In this document: positions 1 through 11,687 of the stretch, piece by piece
How positions within the stretch are numbered: the first letter of the stretch is position 1
Layout of the letters: every line of letters starts with the position of its first letter
Assembly: GCF_020921035.1 (NCBI RefSeq)
Contig: NC_063151.1
Coordinates: 21,272,934 to 21,336,933, forward strand
Source of the DNA: Rhodamnia argentea
Taxonomy: Eukaryota; Streptophyta; Magnoliopsida; Myrtales; Myrtaceae
DNA: 64,000 nucleotides
Direction of reading: 5' to 3'
The notes under the pieces: generated by a model
Told to the model about the DNA's origin: nothing
The model's database searches: none
Seen by the model: the letters and a program-made list of their open reading frames with translations, nothing else
Position numbers and translations under genes: made by a program

Positions 1-3000
1 TTTTTAGCGATGATGTTGGAGATACCACCGCCACGGGTAGCGATGATTGACGATGAGGTAAGTTGGGGTACTCAAAGGTAAAAAGAACTACATGGGCTTT
101 GATTCTTCTATCCCCAAGAAGATATGTAGGCCGCTTAATGATAATTCATTAAGTTCAAGCCCATTCCTTCTTTTTTTTTTTTCCATATTTTATTACAATG
201 TACAATTTAATTGTATTTTATAATTTATAATTTATTATATTTATTTTATTATTTATTATTTTAAAAATTATTATTAAAAAGGAATCGGAATGAACCGGCG
301 GTTCCGAACCGGAACCGCCGGTTCCGAAGCGGAACCGGAACCGGCCCGGAACCGGCGGTTCCTGAACCGGAACCGGCGGTTCCACCGAACCGGCCGTGAC
401 TAGCTTAGACACTCCCTATCTTTTGTGTTTTGAAGATACTAACCCTTGCTTGAGCCACCACTTCAATTGTAGCCCTCACTTCTTTTGTTTTGTGTTTTTC
501 TTTTTATTTTCTTGTGGGTCCCACTTTCCTTTTTCTTCTAACTTCTCTGTTCTCTCTCCTGCAGGCAATTCTCTTATCAGTCCCACATTCAACACAATTC
601 TTTTGCAATTCAAGACTTTGTATTGCTTCTGAGAATTTCAATTTTACAATCCCATGAACTCCCACATGCTTGCATTCATATTAGTAAAGATTGAATGCAC
701 AAAGACAAAAGTAAACATCCAATGATAACTCCAACAAATCCCATAAAAAGACCCTTCTCAATGTCGTCACCGGCCCCTACCTCAAGCTGTCAAGTTCTCG
801 AGACGAACATCCAATCGTTGTATCGTGACTATCGTCAGCCTATGGCAACTTCTTGGGCCAAAACAGTCCTCATGCCACACACGGGACAACCAGCAGATAG
901 CGAAGGCGACGGGGCCGAGCACATCCTTGGACTCCAAAGGGACGATTTGAGGGGCTACAAATTGATCCGGTTGTGCTGCGAAATGCATCGATCTAGCAAC
1001 ATGGGTGGCAATGGAACAGTGGGGCGCAAATGGACCGCAGCTTGTCATTGATGAACGCAAACAAGTTAATGCTCTTGAGGAGCGAAGCTGGAGACTTAGA
1101 CCACACGCAGTGGCTGTGGAAAGAAGACTAGGAGGATGCGTGTGATAATGGAATGAGCATGGAAGATTTCATGGACAAATCTTGGACGCTTCTCACTAGG
1201 AATTGTTAGGTTTTCCTAATGTGGGCTTATATTAATTGAGATTGTAATTTACCGTTTTACGAGATTAATTCACCATTTACGAGGTTGGTCTAGTAAAGTA
1301 AGATGTAAAGATTCTTAACCAGTCTAATATGGGTCGGGCATTGTGTGGGCCGAGTTGAGCCCCGACTCGTGATGAGAGAGGCATGGCTGAAAACTTTATA
1401 AATAGTGCTCTAATTCTTCATCTAGTCCTATCGAACTTATAACAAACTCACATAAGGAACGTATACAGATTGGCGTCGTTGAGGGGCTAGCTCATTAAAT
1501 GAGGGAAGCAGAAGTTAATAAAGGAGAAGCACTTTTCAACCAAAACAAAAGGAGAAGGCCTGGCTTTGGATCGTCGCTATTCCGTATTAAGAAATACATA
1601 TCTCAAATTAGGTGCACAAATTCGTTTAAACCATTATTATATTTCTAGATTCTAGCTATGCTGATCCCGAGATGCCGTTCTAAAGTTTTTACTGACTTAC
1701 AGGATGATCAAGGTTCCATCAGCTGTTCTTACCCCTTACATGTTAAGATGCTTAATTGAAACTCTTTCACATGAACTCAAATTCATAAAAAAACGAGACG
1801 AGAACAGGGACATCAAAAGCATGGAAAGAAAGAATTGTCTCTGACAGAGAAGTAAGAAGAAAATAGAAGGTAGGACCCGCACAGAAAGAAAAAGAAGAAA
1901 CAAAACATATAAGAAAAAAAAAAAGTGAGAGAAGTGGTGGGCCACACAAGAGTTAGTATGGTAAAAAAAAAATTAAAAAAGAGTGTCTCAACTAAAAGAT
2001 GAGTGAAAAAAGCTCTAACCTAAAGAAAAAGATGAACAGGCCAAAACAAAGCTCTCAATATTTGCTTGAAATTATACATGTGATGAAAGTGATCGCACTT
2101 CGAATAATCACGTCGTGTCCATGCGGCTTTAACTTTTCTCCTTGGACGGTATTAGGGGATGTACTGTGTATTATACTAGTCCGTTTCAATCGGTTTACGT
2201 CTTTGAGAGAAGATAATCTTACCTAACACGCGTAAAAGTCAAGATAATCTGTTTGACATGGTCACGTCCACATCTCGTATTTACACTCCTCACATGGCCC
2301 ACCCACTCCAAGGAAAATGGAGTCGATGGTTAAGTCCCCCATTGAACGTCGAGTGCCGGTCCCCTCCATATTTGCAGAATTTGTGCGGTCTTCTTCAATG
2401 CCGTGTTTCGCTGCATGGAAGACTCTCCTCTAGAATCACCATCTCACTTCCAGTGGGACGTGGCCGACTCACAAGGAAAGTGGAAGTTCTCGCTTGGTTG
2501 ATTTACTGTTGGGATAAACTTGAGAATATGATAAAGTTAAATAAGTAGAAATAGATCCTTAATACTTTGATGCGTGATGACGATCGTTGTCCTTAAGATA
2601 TTATTTGCCCCCCACTATTGTAGTTATCGGGTTTAGAACAAATATATGTCCAGGATATGCACCAAAGCCGTAGAGAAAAAAAGTTCAGCAATTACTCAAT
2701 CTCTCTCTTAAAAATTTCATCTTGAATATGTTGTCAAAGTTGTGTGTGTGAAAAGAGAAGAGGAAGAGAGTTATATGTGTGTGCTTGCGCGCGCAGTTGC
2801 GAACAGTTATGATCATTATCAATAACGTATGATATGGTCTCCATTTAAAGATATCAAATCAATGCAACTCTTGAGAATAGGTATGTTATCCTTAACCATC
2901 ACCACTCTTTATATTTAAATTAACTTCCTTTCACAATTGCCAATAACCTCTTTTTGGTGACGAAGAGTCGCCTGTTTTTTAATTCAAAAGTCACATCCTA

Positions 3001-3330
3001 TCTTAATCAAGAGTCACCTCTTTATGATAACAAACTATTTCAATACTTACATCCTAAGTCCTGGCTCAACGAAAGACTAATAAGTCTTTCCAAATAAATG
3101 GCCACACATTAAACATACGATGTGTACTGCACATGAGGACTGAAAATGTAAAGGACAAAATAACGGCCGTAACAAAATGAGAATTCATGAAAGTAATTGT
3201 GTTAATATTGAAAGATTAGGGATAAACGAGTATTACCTCCCAAAATTTACGAGAGTTATGTGTAATTTCTCCCTAAAACCAAATTTGGAATTTTCTCCCA
3301 TTCACCAGGAAGAAGTGATTGTTGACTTGG
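1..3330. other. Gene-poor AT-rich spacer
   Basis: I recognise no gene here. The stretch contains a short run of GAACCGG-type repeats near 286-395 (listed separately), a TATAAATA-like box near 1399 inside a segment that looks LTR-like but has no provable ends, and a GT/GA-rich patch near 2735-2800. A reading frame at 695-1051 has no recognisable domain. Most of the rest looks like degenerate non-coding DNA. Confidence 0.5.
286..395. repeat. GAACCGG-rich palindromic fragment
   Basis: The stretch is built from alternating GGAACCG and CGGTTCC words, so it can fold back on itself many times. The same vocabulary fills the interiors of the hAT-type MITE at 51169-51730 and its relative at 37123-37640. 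I read it as an internal fragment of that family; termini and target duplication are not visible. Confidence 0.45.
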
Positions 3331-3339
3331 TTGTTTATT

Positions 3340-3567
3340 GCCTCGACGGTCCACCAATTTCTTCTATAAATACGTTGGTTGTAATTGGTAGATTTCAGCA
3401 ATTACGCAGCTAGAAGCGAGGAAAAGTCCACCCCGAGCAACTTAAACAACCTGTCATGGCCTCATCACGAAAACAACCCTCAATGTTGTTCCTCACTTGT
3501 GTTCTTCTCATGCTCATACAAGAATTGCCTCGTCTTAATCTCGAAGCTCTCCTCCACTGCCCCTTGC
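3340..3567 (+). pseudogene. Orphan promoter and signal-peptide exon of an LRR receptor kinase
   Basis: A TATAAATA box at 3365-3372 is followed 84 bp later by an ATG at 3456. The next 35 codons (start MASSRKQPSMLFL, ending near EALLHC) match the signal peptide and first LRRNT residues of the intact paralogue that starts at 4353. Both genes even share the words around the TATA box (CTATAAATACGTTGGT). Homology stops at about 3560, where a different repeat beginning TAGGGAAAAATATCG takes over. Nothing downstream continues the gene before 4353. This is a broken 5' end left by duplication or by an insertion; it could still drive transcription towards the intact gene. Confidence 0.7.
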
Positions 3568-3900
3568 TAGGGAAAAATATCGAAAAAGTCCTAAACTTTT
3601 CACATTTTTGTCAGTTCAATCCTAAATCATTTAAGTTTGCAGATTCAGTTTTAAACATTTTCACCTTTTGCCAATTCAGTCATATTGGCTGAAAATCACT
3701 AACATGGACGCCGGCCGTCATACATATCACCACTGGCACTAACCTAGATAATTTTAAATAATATTTCAATAATTTTATGAAAAAATTTGATATTTCTTTA
3801 TTTTTCTTCCCTTTTTTTTCTTTTCTAGGTTAGAGGCCGGCGACCCCAGGCGGAGCCAGGACTAAGGCCGGGCTTGCCCAGCGATGGCTGTTCAGTTTAG
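3568..3900. mobile_element. Partial fold-back (MITE-like) element
   Basis: The segment begins TAGGGAAAAATATCG, continues with AT-rich sequence containing degenerate words of the kind CAATTCAATCCTAAA, and reaches a GC-rich block near 3830-3890 (GGCCGGCGACCCC). This is the arm-then-core layout of the complete fold-back elements elsewhere in the window. No matching right arm follows, so it looks like half an element. It interrupts the orphan receptor-kinase exon. Confidence 0.4.
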
Positions 3901-4202
3901 CCCGCAATCTGTGGAGAGAAGAATTACTTGACATGTCACTTTTGTGCTTGAGACACAGTTTGTTTGGTCGAAGTGCTTGAGACAGAGTTAGTGTGTAATA
4001 AAATAAGAAAAAAGAGAGCTTCGTACTCTACTTAAATTAAGAAAAATGCAGGCCAATCACCTGCAACTTTTTGAAACACAAGGCCTCGGTAACTTTTATA
4101 TCTCACATGCATAGCGTTGTCCAGGGAATTGCCACGGAAAATATAACGGAGGGACAGACCGTATCAAAATCAAAATTCAAAAGATAATTGACTTGGCTGT
4201 TG

Positions 4203-4282
4203 ACTTGATGGTCCCGATTTCTTCTACAAATACGTTGGTTGTACTTGATGGTCCCGATTTCTTCTATAAATACGTTGGTCGT
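4203..4282 (+). promoter_or_regulatory. Core promoter of the receptor kinase, 40-bp tandem duplication
   Basis: A 40-bp unit (4203-4242 and 4243-4282) is repeated head to tail with two differences. The second copy keeps a TATAAATA box at 4265-4272, about 80 bp before the ATG at 4353. In the first copy the same box reads TACAAATA. A related single unit with an intact box lies upstream of the orphan exon at 3365. Calling it a core promoter is inference from the box and its spacing to the start codon. Confidence 0.65.
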
Positions 4283-4352
4283 AATTGGTCCATTTGAACA
4301 CATATGCGCCCAGCAAAGAAGAAAACTCACCCAAAAATAACCTAAACCTGTC

Positions 4353-7300
4353 ATGGCCTGCACGAAAGAACAAGTCTCAATTTTGTTCCTCGCTTATGTC
4401 CTTCTCATGCTCCCGCAAGAAATGTCTGTTCTTGCTTCAACGCGAAGCTCTTCTAAAATGGAAGTGGAGGCACTCCTAAAATGGAAGTCTAACCTAGATG
4501 AGGAGAGCCGCTCTATTTTGTCCTCGTGGAATCAAAGCAACCCTTGTTCATGGCAAGGAATCGTTTGTGATCCTCTTGGGAGTGTCGCCAGCTTGAACCT
4601 TTTGAACTCTACCATACACGGTACGCTTCATCATCTCAATTTCTCCCATTTACCCAACTTGGTCAATCTTCAGTTTGGCAACAACCAACTCCACGGGAAC
4701 ATCCCTCCGAGCATTGGTGATCTTTCCAAGCTCTCTCATCTTAACTTTTCTCAAAATAACCTTTCGGGAAACATTCCAACTCAACTTGGATGGTTGCGAA
4801 CTTTACAAGTTCTAGAGCTTCAGGGTAATAATTTCAGGGGTCAGGTTCCTTCTTTCATTGGAAACATGAGCAGCTTGTGGATGATAGATCTTAGCATGAA
4901 CCTACTCACTGGGATCCTTCCTAAGGAAATAGGAATGTTGGGGTCTCTCAATTTCCTTGATTTTTCAAACAATTATCTTAATGGACCTATCCCTACTACT
5001 CTAGGAAATTTGAGTACTTTGGAATTTCTTTACCTCTATGGCAACCAATTTTCTGGCCCCATACCTTCAGAAGTTGGAGGAATTAGATCCCTCAGACATT
5101 TGCTACTGCAATCCAATAATTTAACAGGTCATATCCCATCATCCATAGGCAACTTGACCAAGCTATATGACCTTCTCCTTTTCCATAACTCATTGTCGGG
5201 TCCTATCCCGTCCTCTATAGGTAACATGGGCAATCTACATGTTCTTGCCCTTTGCTACAATGAGTTGTCAGCCTCAATTCCGAAAGAGATTGGAAAACTA
5301 AGACTCCTCCATGAACTAGATCTTTTTATGAGTAACCTGGAGGGCTTTCTTCCCACAGAGATGAATAATCTCACATCGCTCACACAGCTACGTCTATCTA
5401 ATAACGACTTTGTTGGCCAACTGCCACAAGAAATATGCACTAGCCAAGCTCTTGTAAATTTTAGTGCATCAAACAATCACTTCACTGGACCCATCCCAAG
5501 AAGCCTGAAAAATTGTTCAAGTTTGTATAGAGTTAGGCTCCAACACAATTCGCTCAAGGGAGATATAACAGATGCTCTTGGTGTGTACCCCTACTTGAAT
5601 TACCTTGAGTTGAGTAACAACGAACTTTACGGTGAGCTACCACCGACATTGGGTCTATGTAGAAATTTGACGAGCTTGATGATCTCCAACAATAAAATCT
5701 CTGGTGCCATACCACCTCATCTTGGAAACCTGACGCAATTGCGAAGACTTGACCTTTCTTCAAATGGTATTGTTGGGGAAATTCCTAAAGAACTAGGAAA
5801 ATTGAAATTGCTGCTAGAGCTTTCGTTGGACTGCAACCTTCTTGCAGGCCAGATCCCTCAGGAACTTGGAGCATTGTCCAGTCTGCAGAAACTCAACATT
5901 GCAGCAAACAACTTGAGTGGCTCAATTCCTACCCAACTTGGGGAGGACTCCAACCTTCTATTCTTAAATTTTAGCATGAATATTCTAGAAAGGAGTATTC
6001 CCATTGAGATCAGGAATCTTCAATCTCTTCAACATCTCGATCTGAGTCAGAATTTGCTTACGGGAGAAATACCTGGACAACTTGGGAGATTGCATGTATT
6101 AGAAATACTCAATCTCTCACACAATCAGCTATCAGGTTCAATTGTGTCGACCTTTGATGGCATGACAAGCTTGACATCCATCGACATATCATACAATGAG
6201 TTAGAGGGTCCTTTGCCAAACATTCCCGCCTTTCATAATGCAACAATTGGAGTTGTGAGAGGGAACAAAGGCTTGTGTGGAATTGTTGCTGGTCTCAGCC
6301 CCTGTATGGCAACAACGTCGAAAGGCAGAAACAAAAATGAAAAGTTGCTGCTAGTTTTGATCCCTACTTTGGGTTGCCTACTATCTTTGCTTCTTGTTGT
6401 GGGAGCTTCAACTATTGAACGCCGAAGAGTGAGGAAAACAGGGGCTAGTTCAATTGATGGAGGCAATGAAAACCCATGGGCAATATGGAGCTTTGACGGA
6501 AGAATGGCTTATGAGAGCATTATTGAAGCCACGGAGGAGTTTGATGCCAAATATTGCATCGGTATGGGAGGATATGGGAGTGTCTACAAGGCCCAGTTGC
6601 AAACAGGTGAGACTATTGCAGTGAAGAAATTTAAGGAAGCAGTGGACGTACAAATTGCTAGTCGAAAAGCATTTGAAAGGGAGATTTATGCTCTGACCGA
6701 AACTCGGCATCGGAATATCATTAAGCTCTATGGCTTTTGCTCGAGTTCTCGACATTCATTTTTGGTGTACGAGTTCTTGGAATCTGGCAGCTTGAAGGAT
6801 GTACTGAATAATGAAGAGAGGATGGCAACATTTGATTGGAATAAGAGAGTGAATGTTGTTAAAGGTGTGGCTTATGCTTTGTCCTACATGCACCATGAAC
6901 GCTCTCCTCCTATAATTCATTGAGACATATCGAGCAAGAATATTTTACTAGATGAAGAATACGAAGCTCGGATCTCCGATTTTGGCACGGCTAAGGTTCT
7001 ACAACCTTATTCATCCAATTGGACTTCCTTTGCAGGCACCTTTGGATATGCAGCTCCAGGTAAGTTGGCTACTTCAAAATTTCACCCCACTTCATTTTAT
7101 TGATAGGAAAATGATCATAAAAGATCCTCATCCTTACCTACCTTCCATATATCTTCTCAATACCTAACACCAAGTCAAAACCTATTCATGCGATTTGAAG
7201 GCTCGATTAAAGATCAATTGGGTGAGATGTAGGCCACCACTTGAAATGGTTAAACTTTTTCCTAAAGTAACGGAATATTTTATATCCAATTGGAATCTAA

Positions 7301-7803
7301 AGTATGCGTTTATTTATACTTCATTCTCTATGTTTGATTTACTCAAAATCAGTTTAGATTTACAAAGCGTAGACATTGTAATAAAGCCAGAAAAATTTTG
7401 CTCTTCTCTTCATGTAGAACTCGCATACACAATGGAAGTGAATGAGAAATGCGATGTTTATAGTTTCGGAGTAGTGACTTTGGAAGTACTCATGGGAGGA
7501 CATCCAGGCGATCTCATATCTTCTCTCGCGTCCTCATGTTCATCATCATCTAGCAATTCAACAGCTTCTTGGCCACTAAAAGAAGTTTTAGATCAAAGAA
7601 TTCCATACCCGGACGATGATATGCGAGGGGAAGTGGTTTTGGCGACAAAGATGGCATTTTCATGCTTAAGTCCCAAACCAGAGCATCGTCCAAGCATGCA
7701 ACAAGTTTCTCGGGCGATATCAGCACGTAGCTCGACCATGTTAAGCACATCAGAGGACATCAAATTGGAAGACCTAGTTGATCGTACATGCTTCACTTAT
7801 TGA
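4353..7803 (+). CDS. MIK2-like LRR receptor kinase with a nonsense codon in the HRD motif
   Basis: Two exons, 4353-7059 and 7418-7803, join in phase 1 across a GTAAGT...TAG intron. The start codon leads a signal peptide of about 30 residues. An LRRNT region with EALLKWKS and PCSWQGIVC follows, then some twenty plant-type LRRs (LxxNxLxGxIP), a transmembrane helix near residues 664-686 and a Ser/Thr kinase domain. The kinase has a glycine loop GMGGYGSV (about 735-742), VKK with the catalytic lysine, DFG written as DFGTAK, and GYAAPE. The family is LRR-RLK subgroup XI, MDIS1-interacting receptor-like kinase 2 type, which perceives ligands at the plasma membrane. Codon 857 (6921-6923) is TGA where the motif IIHRD needs CGA; the duplicated copy at about 10,940 still has CGA. 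Everything after it stays open and conserved to the true stop at 7801-7803. Translation as read gives an 856-residue receptor without catalytic loop, activation segment or C-lobe. It is either a young pseudogene, a truncated receptor or a base-call error. Confidence 0.9.
7060..7417 (+). other. Intron of the receptor kinase
   Basis: The donor is CCAG|GTAAGT and the acceptor ATGTAG|AACTCG. Splicing restores the GAA codon of the conserved GYAAPELAYT stretch. The position, in the APE motif of the kinase, is shared with the decayed copy downstream, where the donor is altered to CCAAGTCAGT. Confidence 0.85.
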
Positions 7804-8324
7804 GATATTTCGGTCTTTCTACTGCAGCCTGTGTAGCAAACTGTCTCCTCTACTTTATTTATCTTAGCTAATTCCATTGTCTATTTCTGTAATGGCTCAT
7901 TAGTTACTTGAAAGCACTTGGGATTTACTGTCGTGTGCAATTCCAACCCGGACGAGATGGCCTACAGGCTACAGCCGCGACGTCCAATCCTTGAGAATGG
8001 CTTAAAAGATAAGAAGATCATGATATTTCTTGTAGCTATTACGTTTACTTGTTACAATTTGGCTTGTCATGGAGAATGGTGCACACTGACGGCAGAAAAT
8101 GCGATAAGCTTAAACGAGCACAATTGGTGTAATCTGGCAGCTAGTTTTGTGAAGCTTCGTCCAATTATTTTAGTTGGATGCGCGCCAACATCATAAATTA
8201 AGGAGAAATGAAATGCAGATCAAAGTATGATTTGTTTAGATCAAACTATTTGTGAGTAACTTTACGTGCTTCGGAAAGAAAGAACCAATTTTAGTAAGGA
8301 TTATTTTCAGAGATTAGTATATCA

Positions 8325-8832
8325 AAACTCCTAAAACTCAACCAAGCATTTGCACTCGAGTCTTAAAACTTTCAAAAAGCACAATCAAGCCATCGTAGAA
8401 TTTGTCAAATTGATGCAATCGACTTCTGTCACTAGCTCCGTTGCCTGACGGAAAAATGCTAGCATGTGATTTTTGTAATTTCTTAGTATACGTGGCATGG
8501 CGTCAATGTGGCACCAACTAGGCGCTGTGTCGGAAAAAACATTGAAAATTAAAGGAATTAAGTAAAAAAGATAAACTAAAAAATAAAAAAGCCAAAGAGA
8601 TTTTTCATTTTTTATTTTATTTTAAAAAGTGCAAACCAAGAGTTCGGGTTGTGGGGCAAGGGCTGCTGGCCTTTGCCTGACCTTTGCCGAAGAAGTTGGG
8701 GGCGACGGCATCGCCCTTGAAGCCACCTTCGGCAGAGTGTGTCTATCTTTCTTCTTTTTTTTCACTTTCAGTTTTTTTTTTAATTTATTTTTATTATCAG
8801 CTTTTTTTTATTTTTAATTTTAACTAAAGTTA
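8325..8832. mobile_element. Truncated fold-back element (family B)
   Basis: The left arm (about 8325-8480) contains GAGTCTTAAAACTTTC and CAAATTGATGCAATCGACT. A GC-rich core near 8640-8735 follows. The same arm, flank and core recur at 18485-19140 in the duplicated locus, and related arms bound the complete element at 62118-63119. Similarity to the downstream copy fades near 8832, and no right arm is found here, so the duplication appears to have ended inside the element. Confidence 0.5.
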
Positions 8833-9292
8833 GGGGTAAACGACATCGGTGCTCTTGATGAAGTCATAAGGTGAGCTTGGAGAGTGAGCCAATATCACTG
8901 GTATCGAGTGAACTGAGTCTCATTGCCCAAAAGAAAATGTTAAATGGAGGTATAAGAGTTTAGCAGCATTAACAGAGAAAAGAACTGCGCGTGCACGGCG
9001 CTAAAGCAGAGATGTCTGTTATGTGAAGAGGCTGAGAGCAACGAGAAACTGGCAATCCTTTGAAGCTAATGATGGTGGGGGATGAAAAGGCCGTGATGCG
9101 TCAAAAAGAGGTTTTTTCCGGGAAAGATTACAGAAACTTCAACGAAGCAAAGCATTGCTTTTGGACTTTCTAAGAGGGAAATTGATTATATTACAGTTTT
9201 TGGACGACTATTAATGATAACAATCTGTTTTGGGCCACAAAAAAAAAAACAGATAATAATTAATTAAAAATTGTTGTGGAGTCCGTACTTCT
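8833..9292. other. Unique spacer between duplicated receptor-kinase blocks
   Basis: This stretch has no counterpart in the other copy and no recognisable coding potential. It ends with an A-rich run (9239-9250) and AT-rich sequence just before the truncated copy begins. Confidence 0.4.
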
Positions 9293-9522
9293 CGGGACCG
9301 ATAGCATGAAGCCTAAAAAACTGTACGAGCTTGTATAGAGTTAGGCTCCAAAATAACCATCTAAAAGGTAACATTGATGTTCTTGGCTCATACCCCGACT
9401 TGGATTACCTTGAGTTGAGCAATAACGAACTTTACGGAGAGCTTCCACCGAGATTAGGCGAATGGAGCAATTTGACAAGCCTGAAATTCTCCAGCAATAA
9501 ATTTTCGGCCATCCTACCACGT

Positions 9523-9728
9523 TGAACCCCCGTCGGGAGGCGCTCGCCCCGAACCCCCGCCCGCTGACCGGGCAACGGGACACCCGTGTCGGGGGCGCTG
9601 CCCCCGAACCCCCGCATCCCGCGCGTAGGGGTCATATGTCGTTGGGTAACACTTCGGTTTCCCTAAGCTCACGTGGGCGTACCTGGTGTGAGAAACAAGG
9701 GTCCCCGAAGTATTCGCCAACTCCAACA
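9523..9728 (-). mobile_element. Short GC-rich solo LTR
   Basis: Comparison with the intact kinase shows a foreign block between LRR codons. It is bounded by the direct repeat CACGT (9518-9522 and 9729-9733). Read on the minus strand it starts TGTTGGAGTTGG and ends CGGGGGTTCA, the TG...CA termini of an LTR. The 206 bp contain nested palindromes such as GGGGGCGCTGCCCCC. There is no internal domain, so it is most simply a solo LTR left by recombination between the two ends of a retrotransposon. Confidence 0.75.
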
Positions 9729-11021
9729 CACGTGACCTTGGAAAGATGACTCGATTACATGAACTAGACGCATCTTTGAATGATCTTATTGGGGAAATAC
9801 CAAAAGAACTCGGAAATTGCAGTCTCTGCTGGAGCTTTGGCTGGATGGCAACCGTCTCGCGGGCTCTATTCCTCCCGAAATTGGGGCATTGTCTGACTTG
9901 GTACGAATTAACATTGCGGGAAACAAGCTAAGTGGCTTAATCCCTAGAGAACCTGGGGAGTATTTTGAACCTTCAGTATTTAAATTTAAGCAGAAATATT
10001 CTTGAGCAGAGCATTCCAAGTGAAATCGGCAATCTGCACTCTCTTCAAAGTCTCGATCTAAGTCTAAATTTGCTTACCGTAGATATACCTCGACAACTTG
10101 GAGAATTGCTCAGTTTGGAAACACTCAATCTGCACACAATCAATTCTCGGGTTCAATCTCACCTACCTTCGACGGTTCGATAAGCCTGGCATCTGTTGAC
10201 GTATCATATAATGAGTTAGAGGGTCCTGTACCAAAAATTCCAGCCTTTCATAATGCCACAATTGCTATTGTAAGAGAGAATAAAGGCTTTTACGGAAGTC
10301 TTACAGGTCTGACGTATTTTCCAGATTTGGCGAGGAAAGGGAAAGACAGAGACAAGAATTTGCTGCTCATTTTACTTCCTACTACTTCTGATTGCGTGCT
10401 TGCTTTGTTTCTTGTAGTTGGAGTTTCAAGCATTGTACGCCGAAGAGCAAGGAACGGAGAGCACACTTTGAGAAAAGCGAGCAGCCAAAGTATGTTCGAA
10501 ATATTGGGCTACAATGGAAGAACGGTGTACGAGAACATCAATGAAGCCACCGAGGAATTCGATGCCAAATACTTCGCCGGCATGCGAGGACATGGGAGCC
10601 TTTATAAGGCCACATTGCGATCGGGCGAGATTGTTGCTGTGAAGAAACTTAATGAAGCACCGGATGCCGAATCGGCGAGTCGAAAAGCATTCAAAAGAGA
10701 GATTCATGCTTTGATGGAAACCCAACACCGGAATATAGTCAAGCTGTACGGCTTTTGTTCGAGATCTCCCCATTCCTTTCTGGTTTTCGAGTTTCTCGAA
10801 TCGGGCTCCTTGGAGGATATATTGAAGAGCTAACAAAGGATAACAATGTTCAACCGGAAGAAGAGATTGAATGCTGTTAAAGGTGTGGCTTATGCTTTGG
10901 GCTACATGCATTTGGAATGCTCTCCTCCAATAATTCATCGAGACGTATGCGGCAAGAACATTTTACTGGACGCATGATGCGAAGCTCACATATCTGATTT
11001 TGGCACGGCCAAGGTTCTACA

Positions 11022-11687
11022 TGTTAGATATTTCAGTAGTTTTGAAACATTCTTGTACAATAATTTTGATAGAATTTTGACCGCAATGATTAGCCATTAT
11101 TATTTTCAACGGTCGATTTTCTAATGGTCGTATGATGGTTTTCTAATGACAAGCGCAGACGTTGGCGAGCTCGGACGTTGGCGAGTTCGGAAGGCGACAA
11201 GCTTAGGCTCTAAGGAGAGTCTCAGAAGTAACGTTCTCTATCCTCCATTAATATGTGACGGTTCTATAATGATTTTGCAACAGTCATGTAACGGTTTTCT
11301 AACGGCTTTATAACGACCATGTAAAAGTTGATTTATTTCTTCATAAACCCTCCATTACTTTACAATGGCTTCATAATGGTTTCTCAACGGCCATATTTTG
11401 GTTGAATATAAATTGAATTTCAAAAAACAGTCTTCCGAGGATTTTTGCATTACATAAGAGAGTTTTTCCCTTTTTTTTCATTTTCTTCTTTGCTAAGTTA
11501 TACACATAACGTTGTTCATGTTCCTTCAAATATTCAGTGCGGAATATAGAAGAGATATGTTGTATCTTGGGAGAATAACCACTAGAGCCTTACACACTGA
11601 GTATCGCACTTAGAGAGGTAGAATTATTCTTAAGGATAGTATTTGCACGCCTCGGACAATCTTATTTTTCCATCAATCATATCAACA
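11022..11687 (+). repeat. 5' LTR of the Copia element
   Basis: The 666-bp LTR starts TGTTAGATATTTCAG and ends CATATCAACA. It has a TATA-like AATATAAATT near 11406 and about two copies of a 16-bp GAGCTCGGACGTTGGC word near 11151-11195, where the 3' LTR has an extra copy. Confidence 0.85.

Noticed and set aside
695-1051. 118-codon open frame on the plus strand
   Set aside because: No domain, no splice context and no similarity I can name. Neighbouring frames look equally plausible.
1204-1480. Possible solo LTR starting TGTTAGG with a TATAAATA box
   Set aside because: No matching CA end and no target duplication could be found, so the boundaries cannot be supported.
9229-9265. GGCCAC plus A10 as a plus-strand tail-only retroposon
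   Set aside because: The candidate flanking repeats (GATAACAAT and GATAATAAT) are short and AT-rich, so chance similarity is likely.
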